DNA of 64,000 bases from Tamarix chinensis (lineage: Eukaryota; Streptophyta; Magnoliopsida; Caryophyllales; Tamaricaceae), in assembly GCA_030549775.1 (NCBI GenBank), contig CM060173.1, positions 67,150,367 through 67,214,366 of the forward strand. The letters run 5' to 3'. Below the pieces are notes generated by a model. It was not told the origin of the DNA and searched no databases. It saw only the letters and a program-made list of their open reading frames with translations. Positions within the stretch are counted from its first letter, which is position 1, and every line of letters starts with the position of its first letter. The translations under genes were made by a program, and so were the position numbers. Below, piece by piece: positions 51,715 through 64,000 of the stretch.

Positions 51715-52055
51715 CATCTGCTACAATATTGGTCTTGACACTCTTATGATTAGCTACAAATGAGAAAGACTGCAAAAACTCCACCCACCTAGAATGCCTA
51801 GGGTTAAGTTTATGCTACCCATTTATATACTTTAGGTATTCATGATCATTATGAAGTACAAATAGTGATGTTCAAAGGTAGTGTGACTAATGATATAAAT
51901 CTCTAACAATAGTATAAAACTCTTTGTCATAGGTGTAGTAGTTGGACCTCGAACCATTGATTTTCTCACTAAAGAAGGTGATGGGCTTACCTTCTTGTAT
52001 CAAAAAGACACCAATGCCCACTCTACTTGCATCACACTTGATCTCAAACACTTTG
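51715..52055 (-). pseudogene. Ty3/gypsy RNase H, broken
   Basis: Pieces: CDASRVGIGV with EGKPITFFSEKI (about 52040-51970), YYTYDKEFYTIVR, the HNDHEYLKY segment, and WVEFLQSFSFVANHK then TNIVADVLFRR (about 51790-51700). It matches gypsy RNase H motif order but is interrupted by stops. Confidence 0.85.
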
Positions 52056-52059
52056 TCAA

Positions 52060-52720
52060 AGTTGAGTTGATATAATATGCAGGCCCCGCTTTACCTACTC
52101 TTGATTAGATTGAAGGACTTAGTCTATTGAAAAGCCCCTTTTTTAGGCATTATGTGATGGGTGTTAAAATTATGCTAAATCCTTTTATAAACCACCTAAA
52201 AAGAGGTAATCTCATGAAAATATCTAACACTAGCGATGGATGTGGGTGTAGGCCATGTTCTTATTGCCTCCGCCTTTGACTCATCTATGGAGATTCCATT
52301 TTTCGGATACAACAAACTCTAAAAAGGTGGATTTCGGCACAAAGAAGCCACGCTTCTCTAGTTTACCATACATTTTTTTGTTCCTAAGGGTTAGAAATAC
52401 ATGTTTAGTGCCTTACATGGTCATCTCGACTAGAAGAGTATACAAGAATATCATCAAAATACACGACTATATATTTAGACATGAAGGGTTAAAGAACTTC
52501 ATCCATGAGCCTCATAAAGGTGCTTGGCACATTGGATAGTCCAAAAGTCATGATAACAAACTCATACAATCCTCCTTTGGTCTTGAAAGTGATCTTCCAC
52601 TCATCTCCTTCCTTCATCTTGATTTTATAGTATCCATTCCTCAAGTAAATCTTAGAAAACACATTTTCCCCATACTGTACCCTTTTGTTTGAGGTATGAA
52701 CGAATTCTAAATTCAAATGT
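52060..52720 (-). pseudogene. Ty3/gypsy reverse transcriptase, N-terminus missing
   Basis: [21 protein letters not shown], then [19 protein letters not shown] and FMRLMDEVL, lie in one frame (52489-52716); the catalytic box VVYFDDILVYSS follows (about 52466-52430) after a frameshift. Next is a stretch resembling FFVPKSTFLGFVVS. Sequence upstream of 52720 has no protease or gag. In many chromovirus-type elements this RT pattern (GDEWKTAFKT, GLYEWLVMPFGLSNAP) is seen, so a chromovirus relative is likely but unproven. Confidence 0.9.
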
Positions 52721-52810
52721 TTTAATCTGTTATAATCCCCTAACCCCTAAGCTAATTTCTTTATTTTAATTTGTTTGAGGTCAGAACGAATTCTAAAGTC
52801 AAATGTTTTT
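52684..52810. repeat. Direct duplication of about 40 bp, 87 bp apart
   Basis: TTTGTTTGAGGTATGAACGA (52684) and TTTGTTTGAGGTCAGAACGA (52771) each continue with ATTCTAAA...TCAAATGTTTT. It marks the edge where gypsy RT homology ends. Confidence 0.8.
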
Positions 52811-52949
52811 ACTTAATTTATTTTCTAAATTTATTTTACATCCATATGTACCATTTTGGACCATTCATTAATTGTTTCACCTATTTGCATATTATTATGT
52901 TTTTCTTATAGCAATTTCTTGCTTGTAGATGGATTCAAAGCCTTGATCA

Positions 52950-55190
52950 TATCCTTATATTGCTACAAAAATGGTTGGACATTATCTATACTATGAAGCA
53001 CATGTGAGTGGGCATGTCTCAATGTTTTAGGATCATCAATCTTGAGCACCTAAAATCTGTTATCCCTTTTCCTTTCATCTAATATGTTTGAATGACATAG
53101 GTGAGGGAAAACTTAGGGTATTAACATCTAATAAAACTCATGGAAAAATTTATTCGCCCCCTCCATTAAATAAGCCTTAGCAATGCATATTTCTTTCATG
53201 TTTGAGTTCCTTAGATAACCTTTTAAGAACTTATGAATCTCTCAAATGGATACATCTAATGCATATGCATTAACTTGTATAATATAACCTCCCTAACCAA
53301 GTTCATAGTTAAATGCATCATGGTTACAAATAAATATGGAGGAAATTACATCTTGAGATGATATAATATAATTAGAATCTATTCTTTCAACATGTCTAAC
53401 ATCTAAATGACATTATCATATATTTCCTTCAAAAAGAAACAAAATATAATGAAAACACTACAAACATAATTGGGGAAAATAGAATGTATAGATACCAGCA
53501 ACAAATCTTGAATGGAAACATGATGATTGTGTGATTCATAGCCACTAACTTTAAATCTTTTATTGAAACAAGGCCCTTAATATTTGATGAATACTCTTCC
53601 ATAACCTTTATTCTGTTTAGGCACACATAAAGAAAAATTCTTCCTCGTTTTTTTTAAGAAAGAATATAACAAGTAGGACGTAAAAAAGTTATATTCCCCA
53701 CTTTCTAAATATGTAATTTTGTTCTTATACCCATCTCAACGAGGTCCAACCTAGCACTACCATTATCCTTGGTCTTCTTTGGCACATTTAGATGTGTACT
53801 ATTATACTATCGTATATATTCTTCTCAATGTGCTTCACTTTATGAAAGTGTTGCACATATTTTTTTCAAATATATGGAGTCCTATGAGTAGATTTGGAGC
53901 ACTTGCTTCTTCAACATTTCGATTGAAAGTTTTTCCTTAACTCAATAATTATGATTTGTAGGAAAAAAAAGATATAAAATATAGGTGATCTTCCTACTCT
54001 TTGGAAGCTATACCAAGTATGTGCTATATTCATAAATAGAGCATGCATAGTATTTGTGCGCACTATAACCGGAAAGATTACCATATGTTAGAAAATCATT
54101 TTTGTATAAAATAACATGACTCTCAAGTTAAATGACTCTTGGACATGTATGTCAAACACTTAAACTCCATGATTCTATGTGCACTTTAAATTTTCAACAA
54201 GGGAAGCTAGTTGAACATCAACATCATTGCTAGGATTCTTTTAACTCAATATATACAACGATAACATCATCCATTTCCACTTCATACATAATAATAGAGG
54301 GGGATTATATGTCACCAAGATAACCGACTATAAAATGTAGTTTTTGTTTCCATTGAAAGGGTTCATTTTGTCAAAGAAAATTTCATGACCAAATTTAGGG
54401 ATTTTAGTGTCAATCATCTTCCATAGAAGAGAATTGGTATGATGTTTAGGATTGCCATCATAAATCCTCTCTTTTGAATGTCATATAAGATTCTTTGCAT
54501 TTTCTCTACTACTAAACATATATGATCGAAAAGTACCATAACACCGTGTTAAGAATCTCACCCTTAATATTGTGCCATTTGACATTATAGAAATGTGTCT
54601 AATGACAGATATTCATTGAGACACAAAATACAATCATTAGAAAAACCATGGTTTTTTCAATAATTCAAGCTAATAAAGTAAAGAATCTTATTTGCTTCAT
54701 ATTTCTTGGGAGGAAGTACATTATTCTCCAAAAGAATCTCTTTCAATAGTTTGAGAAGAGAAGTGAAGATGTTATTACTCTATACATTGGTTTCCTCTAG
54801 ATTATGCACTCATAATATGATCAATAAATTGTGAAATTTAGTACAATCTTCCTACAAGGGCATTTCTGAACCACTGACCAAATTTTCAAACTTCTTAAAA
54901 TAGTCTCTAAAATTTTCTTCTACATTATTTATCAATTATTTCATACTAGCAAAGTTATCATACTCAACATCATCACTTGAAACACAAATACATTGGACAC
55001 TAATGAACTCTCCATACAATATAACAACCATAAAACACATGCATAATAAGATGATATCGTATTTCTATAACCCCTTTCTTCTTAGTATTGCTACAATCAA
55101 TACATCGATAACATATCTACTTGGGATCCATGGCATGTTCAACCACAAATATTAGGAAGTCATCTACACCATCTATATATTCTTTAGGTA
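52950..55190 (-). pseudogene. CACTA transposase (TNPD-like) pseudogene
   Basis: Transposase fragments in several frames. Around 54790-54665: LLKLLKEILLENNVLPPKKY then EANKILYF, and at 54650-54594 NDCILCLNEYLSLDTF. These match the CACTA transposase stretch LLxLLKxxLPEGxxLPxSxYEAKKxL...NDCxLYxxEYxxLDxCP. Near 53220-53130: KFLKGYLRNSNMKEICIAKAY then LMEGANKFFHEFY, and near 53040-52940: HAHSHVLHSIDNVQPFL. Both match the C-terminal DUF4218-type region (HPEGSIAEGYxxEECLTFCSRYL and xxHxYVLxNCDEVxPF). Many stops and frameshifts make it non-functional. The cysteines of LDxCPVC are lost. Confidence 0.8.
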
Positions 55191-56139
55191 ACCTACTAGA
55201 ATAGATCCATGATTGGTCCATGATATCTTATATTAAAAATCAACTAATATTTTGTTTGTAGCAATGTTTCCCATATAAACATTAAGAACTTCTTTTATGG
55301 GCCAAAAATGACTCCATAATTCTCACACACCCAAGACACTAAGATAATAATATCCAGAAATTAAAGTTTAGAAATGGATAATTTTGAAGCCCCAATCTTA
55401 ATAGCGGTTAAGGAACTTAATGTTGCATTTACCATTTGGAAGAAAATTTGTAGGGAAATTTGTACTAAGAGATGGCATCATCATAAGATTATTTATAATC
55501 TATGTGTAAAGTTCCCAAAAACACCAAGCTAGGATTACTCAAAACCTTATAAAATTCTAGCAAATTACCAAACAAATATAATAGAGTGTAAACTAAAGAA
55601 CATAAACATCAAAACATATGTAAAATTCATCAAATAAATGGTAGCATAGTATTCATAAATAATAACTCATTTTTTGACCCATAACATAAAAAAAAAACTC
55701 ATTTTATAGGCCAAAATAATAATACCAAATAACTTCTAATGGCATATAAAACATATAACATAACAAAATTGAGGAGCACATTCAAATCTGGTAAAATTAT
55801 GGAAACATTTACATTCGGTAACGTAATAAAACTGAGGAGAAGATCAATAATATCATAAAATATTTATGAAGAAAGAAGATGAAAAATGTGTACCGATTAA
55901 GGAATGATGACAAAATAAGAAGATAAAGAAGGATGGATGGTGACAGAAACTAAGGTGGAGAAAAAAAAATGGTGAAAGGGTTTAGGCAAGAAGAAATTTG
56001 AGAAGGAGATCTATGCATGTGTTTGTGAAAATATGTGAAGTGGAGTAGGCCTCATAGGTGAAAAGTGAGGAATGTGAAAATGAAAAATATCCTGCTAAGG
56101 CATAGAAGGGAATTTTCATTTTTTTTAAAATTATGTTAT

Positions 56140-56484
56140 GTTATAGATGACCATTTTAATCCAATACTACCACCTATACCATTAAAAATAAAAATCCTAC
56201 TAAGATATATATGACTATTGTAAATAAAAACCATTGTTTATAACTTTAAAAAAATTTGGAGAAAATATCTACCAAGGTTTAGACGACGATTAATATAAAA
56301 CTATCATCTATAACTAAGATCATTATAATCAAACTAAAGCCTATAGGTATAATTCCCTAGCTATTAACTATTGTTTCTTCCTTTTTTCATGTAGCTTGTT
56401 ATTTTATTGGAGAACTTATATATGACTATTACTATTCAAATAATATAATATACGGTGTCATCTAAGTTTTATTTTTTGGTAGTG
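56140..56484 (-). repeat. CACTA sub-terminal repeats and TIR
   Basis: TAGATGACCATTTTAAT (56148), TATATGACTATTGTAAA (56208), TAGACGACGATTAATAT (56279), ACTATCATCTATAAC (56302, inverted) and TATATGACTATTAC (56413) are variants of one motif in both orientations. The tip CACTACCAAAAAA is at 56484-56472. Clustered motif variants near the tip are where CACTA transposases bind. Confidence 0.75.
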
Positions 56485-56489
56485 TATAG

Positions 56490-58779
56490 GACTATGTTTG
56501 GTAAAGCTTGCCCATACTTATTGAACTATAACACAATTCCTGTTGGGATCTCAAGATGGTTAACTTGGATCCTATTATAGCATGGGAAGCAAGGAAGCTA
56601 CAAATTAATGAACCAAAATAAGTAATGCACTTATCCTACTATAGTGTATGTCTTTTCGCCGAAAAGACAATAAATATATATATATTATACAACTCTAGCT
56701 TGAGATTTCTCCCAAGAAAGCTAAAGTCCAAATGGTTAGTTCCCCATGAAATTGTCAAAGTCTATCTTTATGGAGCCATAGTAGGATGGGAAATTTTTTT
56801 ACATTTAATGGCCATTTTTTGAAGCCCTATTGAGGATAAATGTTCGACAAAAAAGCTCATACATCAACCCTACTACCTCATTAATCCAACAAGGTTGTTA
56901 TCATAGTTATTAAAATTCCAATTTGATCTTCTGATTCCACAATCCTACGATCCAAAAATCATGAAATAATTCACAATTCTAGGTAGAATCTTAAAATAGT
57001 TGAATACGTATAGAATCTTATGATTCGTACTGTAGAACCTTATGATCCTACTATAAAATCTTATGACATTATTGTACAATCCTATGATTCTAGGTAAAAT
57101 CCTATGATTCTACATTACATCTAAAATACCTATTCCCATATTATTCTAGTTATATTTCTTCATTGATTGTTTGATTTTTGCACATATATTATTTTGTAAC
57201 ATGTCTCAAAAATGAGGCAATGCACAAAAATTATGACTAATATACCACTAAAATAATGAACTTGATTGTTGATGTAACATATCGACAAAAGATTATAATC
57301 GCCACTTAAATAGTAAAATAAATATATTAAACTCTACAATATTATAAATTATTAAATTCTATTCAATTTGAAATTAACATTCTTCCTATATTTATATGTT
57401 CATCTTCATAATGCATGGAAGCTTTAGTTAACGTGTGTGAATATAGCTAAAAATCCTCCCCCCTTTTTTTTTATCTTGATTCATCAAATTTTAAAATCTA
57501 ATATTTTTTGTTCTTATTCTATTAAATAATATAAAATAGCGTCCTCTTATCGTTACCTTCATTATCATCTATTTTCTTCACTTTATATGCTTCTCTTAAG
57601 GATAACAATACAATATACTTTAAATATAGTTAATTATATTTCTAATGTTTTTGACTTAATAAAATTCCTAATATGTAAAATAACTTCTATAATTTATGCT
57701 ACCTATAAGTAGTTGGAACTCAATCAGTGATAATATGAGAGCTTAAGAGTGTAACTTTATGTTCATTTCACTTAAAATATGTTATTTTATAGCATATACG
57801 TATATAATTTTTATATCTTCATATTTTTATAGGATTTTGTGATCCTATGAACTGATTATATGATATAACCCCAAGCTTCTAAATTTATCCTAGGTAAAAT
57901 CTCTATTCTAACAACCTTGGTTGTTAGGTTGATGACGTTAAACAAAGATCTCTTAAGAACTGGCCTAAGGATGATTCTCAACTTTATTTTCTTTTATCCT
58001 ATTTCAGTTCATATTTTTCGTATTAGTATTTCAGAGGATTCTTTTAGTTTGGCTTTTAGTCCTTTTTTTTAATGTTTGTATTTTCTAACTTAAGAACTAC
58101 CGTAAATGTATGACCCTAACAACACATTTATTTTATAGGAAATAGAGCAATTTCTCCACCTAGAGGGAGTGCATAGTATAAGTCATAGTGGGAGTGCAAG
58201 TTATAGGGTGTGTAACAAAATTCAACCAAGTTGATCTTTCGTATCATGGGTTAAGTGGCTTGTTATCATTAGTATACTTTCCCAATATCATCTCAAGTCC
58301 ATTGTACTAGATGGTCCCTAAACTTGTTATTTTAATATCATCCTCATTCTCTTTAAACACAATCATTTATTTTCCTCTCACATTTGTTCCCCCAAAACTT
58401 CAATTCCACCATTTCTGAGCAATCAACCTAGTTTTGACCACCTTTGATAACACTAAAAAATTGTTGGAAATCTTCTATTGGACTTTACTTTGAAAGAGGA
58501 CCTTGATATTGGTAATCTCATCATAGTTCTTACCACCTTTGAAAAATAAACTCATGACATTAATATTTCCCAACTGAGAAATCTACTAGACCTTGCAATT
58601 ATTCCAATCAGAAAGGATCTTAGTCCTTTCTACATTACCATCCTTATCAACTCATATCCTAACCCCTTTAACCCCCACTATAACTCATAGACACACTAGT
58701 GTGCAGCTCAAGCCCCTAATAAGAACCATCAAACCCTTGAGAAATTCTTCGCCTCTAAAAAAATTAGTAACCCACTTCG
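56490..58779. other. AT-rich spacer with a short degenerate repeat
   Basis: At 56930-57110 variants of ATCCTATGATTCTAGGTA recur about every 20-25 bp. No gene is recognised; the 65-codon frame at 56625 has no features. Confidence 0.45.
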
Positions 58780-59700
58780 TCCATTAACAAGTTTTCATCA
58801 AATGAGGAAGTGGAATAAATCATATATTCTACAAACCTAATTTTTCCAACTACCTCCTTAGTCTTATCACCCATCATCAGTCATCTTATTTTTGCAAACA
58901 CTCTATAGAATTATCTCCCTCTATAGTGTTTGAGTTTTATAACAACTTGGATGCTAAATAGAAGACCAAAATCATCCATGTTAGAGGTAAATTTGTTTAT
59001 TGCTTGGTCACTGCCATCAACAATTTATACAATCTACCTTTTTATAAAGTGGATGACTACCTTGTGTATGTCAACAACCCCTCTAATAAGCTATCCTCCA
59101 CTATGGTATACACATAAACCCTCCTTGGAACTAAGTGGTAAGTCACTAACATTGGTATTTGTCACCGCCATTGTCCTATTATTTTACCACATATCAAGAT
59201 GTGGTACCATTTTCTTCACACACATTTGCTTCCTGCCCTAAATAATAAGATAATTTCACTTGAAAGGATGTTACTCCTTTGTTATTTTGTTATAAAGAAA
59301 ACAATTGATGTTATCAGGCTTTTGTAAGATCAACTAGAATTCCCCTTCAATAAGCCTACATTGTCTATGTTTTATGCCCCTTTGGTGGCAAGCCTTTATA
59401 TTAATTGGGTGTATAGATTGGACCTAAGGGGGGCATTTGTGCCAACCCTGCCTTGATAAATGAAGTTGTAGTGAACATGTTATTTGTCAACCCTCACAAA
59501 GCTTCCAAGGCTAAATCCCCCCTTGAGTAAAATTATAGTGATTTGGACATCTTTTTCTAGGTTACGCACAAATACATAGGAAACTAATTCAAGGTTGGTA
59601 GGAAAATTTTGAAATTGTGGCTAAATTACTGTCCACACTTGAATTTACCAGTGCAAGACTAAAATAGAGGAGCCAAAAATCATAAGTAATGTGGTGGTTG
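58780..59700 (+). pseudogene. Decayed plant transposon gag-region-like domain
   Basis: In one frame about 58920-59110: VFEFYNNLDAK, stop, TKIIHVRGKFVYCLVTAINNLYNLP, then YKVDDYLVYVNNP and TLLGTKW. Further on in shifted frames: MWYHFLHTHLLP, ISLERMLLLCYFVIKKTIDV and INWVYRLDLRGAFVPTLP. This layout (VREFYANL, VRGKxVxFSxxAINxxYxLP, LxPxSxxxxVxxxRALLxYxIxxGxxIxVG) is that of the domain named 'putative plant transposon protein' (Transposase_32-like), usually found in the gag region of plant retrotransposons. Several stops and frameshifts. No pol was found downstream in the window. Confidence 0.55.
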
Positions 59701-62700
59701 GGCAGACCAGGGAGATAATAAAGGAGGAAGAACATGTAAAGGATGAGGTTATCATGGCTGAGGGAACTGATAGAGAGCCAACTACTGAAGAGACTCAAGG
59801 TACTAACCTTGATTGGATAATCCTTATAAGAGTGGCTCAACCTATGGTAGAGAAGACCACTATAGACTATATTCATTTGTTTCCTTCATATTGACTAGCT
59901 AAAAATGGTTATGGTGTTGATTATTTAGACTTAAGAAATTCTAAAACACAATTTTTTTTTAGTGTTGACCCAACTCGACCCCTTAAGTAGTGTCAATAAA
60001 GCTAAATTTTACTTACAGGGATAATATATCTAGCTTATTAGTATTTTATTATTAGTTAGGTCATATTGCCCTTTTAATAAAAAATATCATATTTAATTGA
60101 GATCTTACATGAGAACTATGTATGCAATTGGGTTTAATATTGCTAGAGGGTGAGAGCTTGCTCAAAAAATTGTGGAATAGGTGTTAGGATGGATTAACAA
60201 AGAATACTTTTCTGAGAACCATGTGTGTATTAGAGCTAAAATGGCCAATACAACACATGAGAAGAGGCTCAACCTACACAGAATCACTTGAGGAGCCCAT
60301 GGAAGTTTTATAGGGTAAGGTGAAAGAATCCCTAAATGCATACATACACTACACTTTTTGACTCTTTTATCTTGTTTTATATGCACATTAATAATTCTCA
60401 AAGTTTGTTACCCAAATTTTTGGTCAACTTGATTAAAGGCTAAAGGGTATTATGTTATTCCTTGTTTAATAGCAACTATGTGAATTACAATTATGATATA
60501 AATACTACATATTTGGGAAAATCAATAGTTCAAGTTGGGAGGAGTTGATAGTGTTATAATATTGCATGTTGTAGGACTTTATTATGGTGTATTTAATATT
60601 TTTCTTGCGATGATAATAGTTATAAGGTATGTATTTGCAAGAAAATTTTCTAGCCTATGAGTGTGCATGTCATGTTAATGTTAAAAGTAAGAAATTTAGG
60701 TCAAAACATTCTAATAGAATATGTTGTGCATCTCTATTTTTAGCTATTTCACACTTAGAGGATTCTTACACTTCTCTTCTCATGGTGTACCACAAAACTT
60801 ACATGATTTGTAGGATAGAGGTCTTTTAGACAAATTAATCAATAAGATACCCTAGAAGTTTGGCTAATAATGACCAAAATTGAATGTAATTATATGTGTT
60901 ATTTTTAAAAAAGAAAAATCCATTCCATAAAAGGAATATCAAATTTGTTATGTTTGAAACTGTACGTTGGGTATTAGTGGAGAATTACAACTACCAAGTG
61001 CTCATATTAGTCCAACATATTGTACCTCCATCAACATACAAATGATCCTCCATTTTATTTTATAAAAGGAGAAATAAGAGAGATAAGAGAAAATATACAA
61101 TAGGATGAAGGAGAGAAAATCATAGGTTAGAAAGTGCAAATCTAGATGAGATTTAACTAAGTGAGGGAGGAAGAAGTAAAAAGTGCAATTGAGCTGGATA
61201 AGGGTGGTCATGAACTATCATCCCTCACTATTTTTTTCCTACATCTTCACCATTCATTACTTTATTTTTAGCACCATGCTCTTTAGCTGAGTTAAAACAC
61301 GTTGTGGGGAGGATCATCTTGATGCACATATTATGAACTTTTGGATATTATACCCTTGTTTAGTTGATAGGGTATTTCATTTTGATGAGTTTAAAATTTG
61401 TGTCAAAGTGTTGATTATTGGACATTCTTAGCACTTGTGTGAAGTTTATGATATTAGACAGAGTATAGAAAGGTTGAAGATGTAAAAATGGTGACAAGGT
61501 CGACATTAAGAGGTGTTTAGAGTTTGGCATTTATCCTACAAATTTTATTGTGTGACATTTCCCAGGCTCATGTACTAAGATGAAAATAGCTTGAGAATAT
61601 TCTTCACCTAAAGTAAAGCCCCGTGAACTAAGTGGTGTTGATACCTTATGAGCTTGGCAAGCTATGAGTTGCTACTTGTTATAGTATTTGGTGATATGTG
61701 ATACCCCTCTCCTCACATCCTATTCTGATTGTTCTCCTTTCCAACTTTTCCATACATTTTCTTTCTCATAGTTTACCATACATTTTTCAATTTTTAAATT
61801 TTAACTTATTTTATTCTACACTACCAACATTTTTTAGGTTAATTAATTTTTTTATTATCTCTCCATATTTTTAACCTTATCTTGTAGTACTAACCTAATC
61901 CTCATGGGAATGATGATCTACTCACTCTTTATTACTTGGATCGATTATGTATACTTGCATATAAGTATAGTGCTTGATTCCATACCTAATGAACCACTAT
62001 AGACCCATATTACACTACATAACATATCAGTATAATCGTACTTCCACCATAATAATAGGAAGTATTATCTTATCTCGGTCCAATGATATCTAAGTACAAC
62101 AAAGAAGAAGGATATATAGGTTGAAGAACCACCAAAATTATCTCCTAGATCACCTTATAAAAATTATAAGACTAAATAAGAAATAATATCTTTATAAAAC
62201 CAATTTCAACACGAAGGCTACTCAAAATTGTTTCTTATACTTGAAATATAAATACTTTGATTCTAGATAATTAATTCAAATTGGTGGTATTAAAATACAA
62301 TTTGGATCATTTTGAACCAATCTGGATAATCAATTTAAGTAACATAAATCATACCAATAACCAGTCTAATAAAATCATTTATGGAAGTTAGGGTTTTAAG
62401 CCTAAAATAAAAATTGGCTGAATCTAGATAATTTTTTCAAATTAATGATTTTGATATGCAATTACACATATTTTAAACCATTTTACAAGCTTAATTAATA
62501 AAAATATTCAGGATCACATAAAATCAAGCTAGATGGAGATATCTAGGTCAAAAATCAAAAACCTCAAAATCAAAATAGTCCACCTATATACACATAAGAC
62601 TCATATATACACATCATGGAGGCTAGTTTAGCTTTAAAAAAATCCAAATCATATCAACCAGCTCATTTATCAAAGGAGGAGAATGATCATTATGCAAACT

Positions 62701-63140
62701 ATATTTTTACTAAAATAGGTCATTGAAAGTTATCATTAGATAAAAGATAGGTGGCAATCTCAACTTCAACCAGTTGTAACAATCCATAGGTGTTATTGGT
62801 CATGCATTGTGTAAAGTGGAGGTTAAGTTGTTGTTGAGATATTACGTTTTTCCTTGATTCTTCAGTGTTGCTGTTATTGTTGTTATTATCGATCTAGTAT
62901 AGATGTCAGCAGTGAATTTCAACAAGTTGTTGTTACTAGGTTGTTACAACAATTTGAGGTTGGAAGTAGTTATCATGCTATTGTTATAGTGGTTTTTCAG
63001 TAGTTTTTGTCATCAATTGTTGAAATTCATCGACAATGGTTTGCTGCCATGGTGGTGGCTAGAGAACGACCATGGAAAAGGAATGATAAAGAAGAAGTTA
63101 TGGACATAATGTTTTCTATTCATTTGTTCATCTCTACTAC
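59701..63140. other. AT-rich spacer, no gene seen
   Basis: Only short open frames without recognisable features. 61030-61160 reads, on the minus strand, as a pyrimidine-rich leader after TTTTATAAAATAAAATGG and could be an LTR promoter, but nothing confirms it. 62770-63060 is rich in TTGTTGTTATTG-type strings. Confidence 0.45.
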
Positions 63141-63150
63141 AGTAAAAATG

Positions 63151-63164
63151 AAGGGGGGGGGGAA
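63151..63164. repeat. Purine run with G homopolymer
   Basis: AAGGGGGGGGGGAAG: a run of consecutive G unusual for this AT-rich area. Confidence 0.8.
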
Positions 63165-63261
63165 GTGATAAAACTCTACATATACACATTTTTTACCCCC
63201 CTTTTTCGATGATGTTCATATATGTTTTTGTAGTTATCAGTCTATAGGGTGTAGTATATTA

Positions 63262-63740
63262 GTAGAGTTGTTAACAAATTGAGCTGGCTCAATTTGACTC
63301 ATTTTTTTAACAATATAAATCAAACTCGAGCCTTACTTTTAGGCTTATTTATTAAACGAGTCAATATTGAGTCAATGGAGGTTTAACTTGTTATTCACAA
63401 GCCCACTGAAATTCGGCTCAAGTTGGGCCTGCCTTATTAATAAGCATGAGTCATTCATTTATAGCCTGGAATTGAATATAATTTATTTAATAAATGATTT
63501 AAATAGTTAAATGAGCCTTTACAAAAGCTAAATAATTAGATGAGTTAATTTGGTTTGTTTAAATTTCAAATGAGCATAGTAGTTAACCAAACCAAGCCAC
63601 GAATCAAATCATAATAAACAAGCCAAGCTGACCCATCTCTCAAACCTCATATAACCGAGCTCGAACCTAAAAAACCTAAATGATTTGAGCTTGATATAGG
63701 GGTATTTGGCTCAAATTATCTCATTGAAAACCCTATATAC
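63262..63740. repeat. Region of GAGCTCGA / TTGAGTC strings
   Basis: Starts near TAGAGTTGTTAACAAATTGAG and contains many GAGCC, CTCGAGCC, GAGCTCG and TTGAGTCAA pieces. Similar sequence makes up short plant non-autonomous elements. No inverted tip or target duplication was found. Positions 63741-64000 hold only an (AT)n tract (about 63846-63858) and spacer. Confidence 0.4.
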
Positions 63741-64000
63741 TGCTAAATTTATCCATCTTGTAGGGAAACATAACATGCACATGTAAAAAACTTAGAACTT
63801 GTATTCTAAGTAACCAAAGCACAAAGTTTTGTAATATGGGAAATATATATATATATAGGGTGACACACTCTACTGGCAAAGCCATGTGATGTAATTTTAA
63901 AGCTAACTACAACTATCATTTATATCTTAAATGTGTATAATGGCCTTTGGATTAATTGAAGATCTCTACATTCTATGTGCTTATAATGTCCAATAATCCC

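Larger units (their letters stand above)
52950..56484 (-). mobile_element. CACTA (En/Spm-type) element remnant, one end present
   Basis: The minus strand starts with CACTACCAAAAAATAAAAC at 56484, an accepted CACTA tip, followed by sub-terminal repeats (56140-56470), a pyrimidine-rich leader (about 56080-55870) and transposase fragments down to about 52950. No matching CACTA tip was found at the low-coordinate side, so the 3' end appears lost or too diverged. Expected target duplication is 3 bp; the outer bases are TAT but no partner is available. Confidence 0.75.

Noticed and set aside
53456..53465. CACTACAAAC as the second CACTA tip
   Set aside because: It lies inside the transposase-derived region, without sub-terminal repeats or an inverted match to the tip at 56484.
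58930..59241. 103-codon frame as a protein
   Set aside because: The recognisable gag-like similarity is in another frame of the same bases.

Overview
The window reads as nuclear DNA of a flowering plant. It is AT-rich, dominated by nested transposable elements, and holds one well-supported intact gene: a ten-exon, minus-strand gene for plastid ketol-acid reductoisomerase (39162-42877, 589 residues after splicing). Its chloroplast transit peptide and intron-rich structure, together with the plant element families around it, identify a plant. I cannot name the species.

Layout. 1-2854: AT-rich spacer with a short non-autonomous hAT element (1288-1825, 8-bp target duplication). 2860-12922: a long TG...CA element of about 5.2 kb, flanked by TAAAA duplications, carrying a reverse-oriented 4.8 kb relative (5620-10458, flanked by ATTAT) inside its own minisatellite. 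13502-30548: a Helitron-derived block with a Helitron-like 5' end, an intron-containing RPA-like pseudogene, four separate tandem arrays (about 3 x 465 bp, 5 x 112 bp, 3 x 365 bp, 7.3 x 368 bp), a decayed Ty1/copia element (21704-24908) and a pseudogene for the N-terminal part of a Helitron Rep/helicase. 30549-34618: a third copy of the long element, truncated, where the Helitron gene stops. 34619-38960: spacer with a dispersed short motif and a second hAT element (36977-37485). 38964-43026: the reductoisomerase gene with TATA box and a likely poly(A) signal. 43030-46442: spacer. 46443-49265: a fourth, truncated long element. 50352-52720: a Ty3/gypsy pol remnant (minus). About 52950-56484: a CACTA element remnant (minus) with transposase fragments, sub-terminal repeats and one terminus. 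58780-59700: a decayed gag-region-like domain (plus). The rest to 64000 is spacer in which I recognise no gene.

How it fits together. Only the reductoisomerase gene looks functional for the host: it catalyses the second common step of branched-chain amino acid synthesis in plastids. Every transposon gene seen carries stops, frameshifts or deletions. The most unusual material is the roughly 5 kb element family. All four copies share the same plan (AT-rich start, GC-richer pyrimidine block, conserved hairpin, TTACC-type minisatellite; the distal part with short repeats survives in three), and two copies have exact target duplications but no internal coding region. The Helitron block is also unusual for its tandem arrays. 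I see no evidence for a new enzymatic or defence system.
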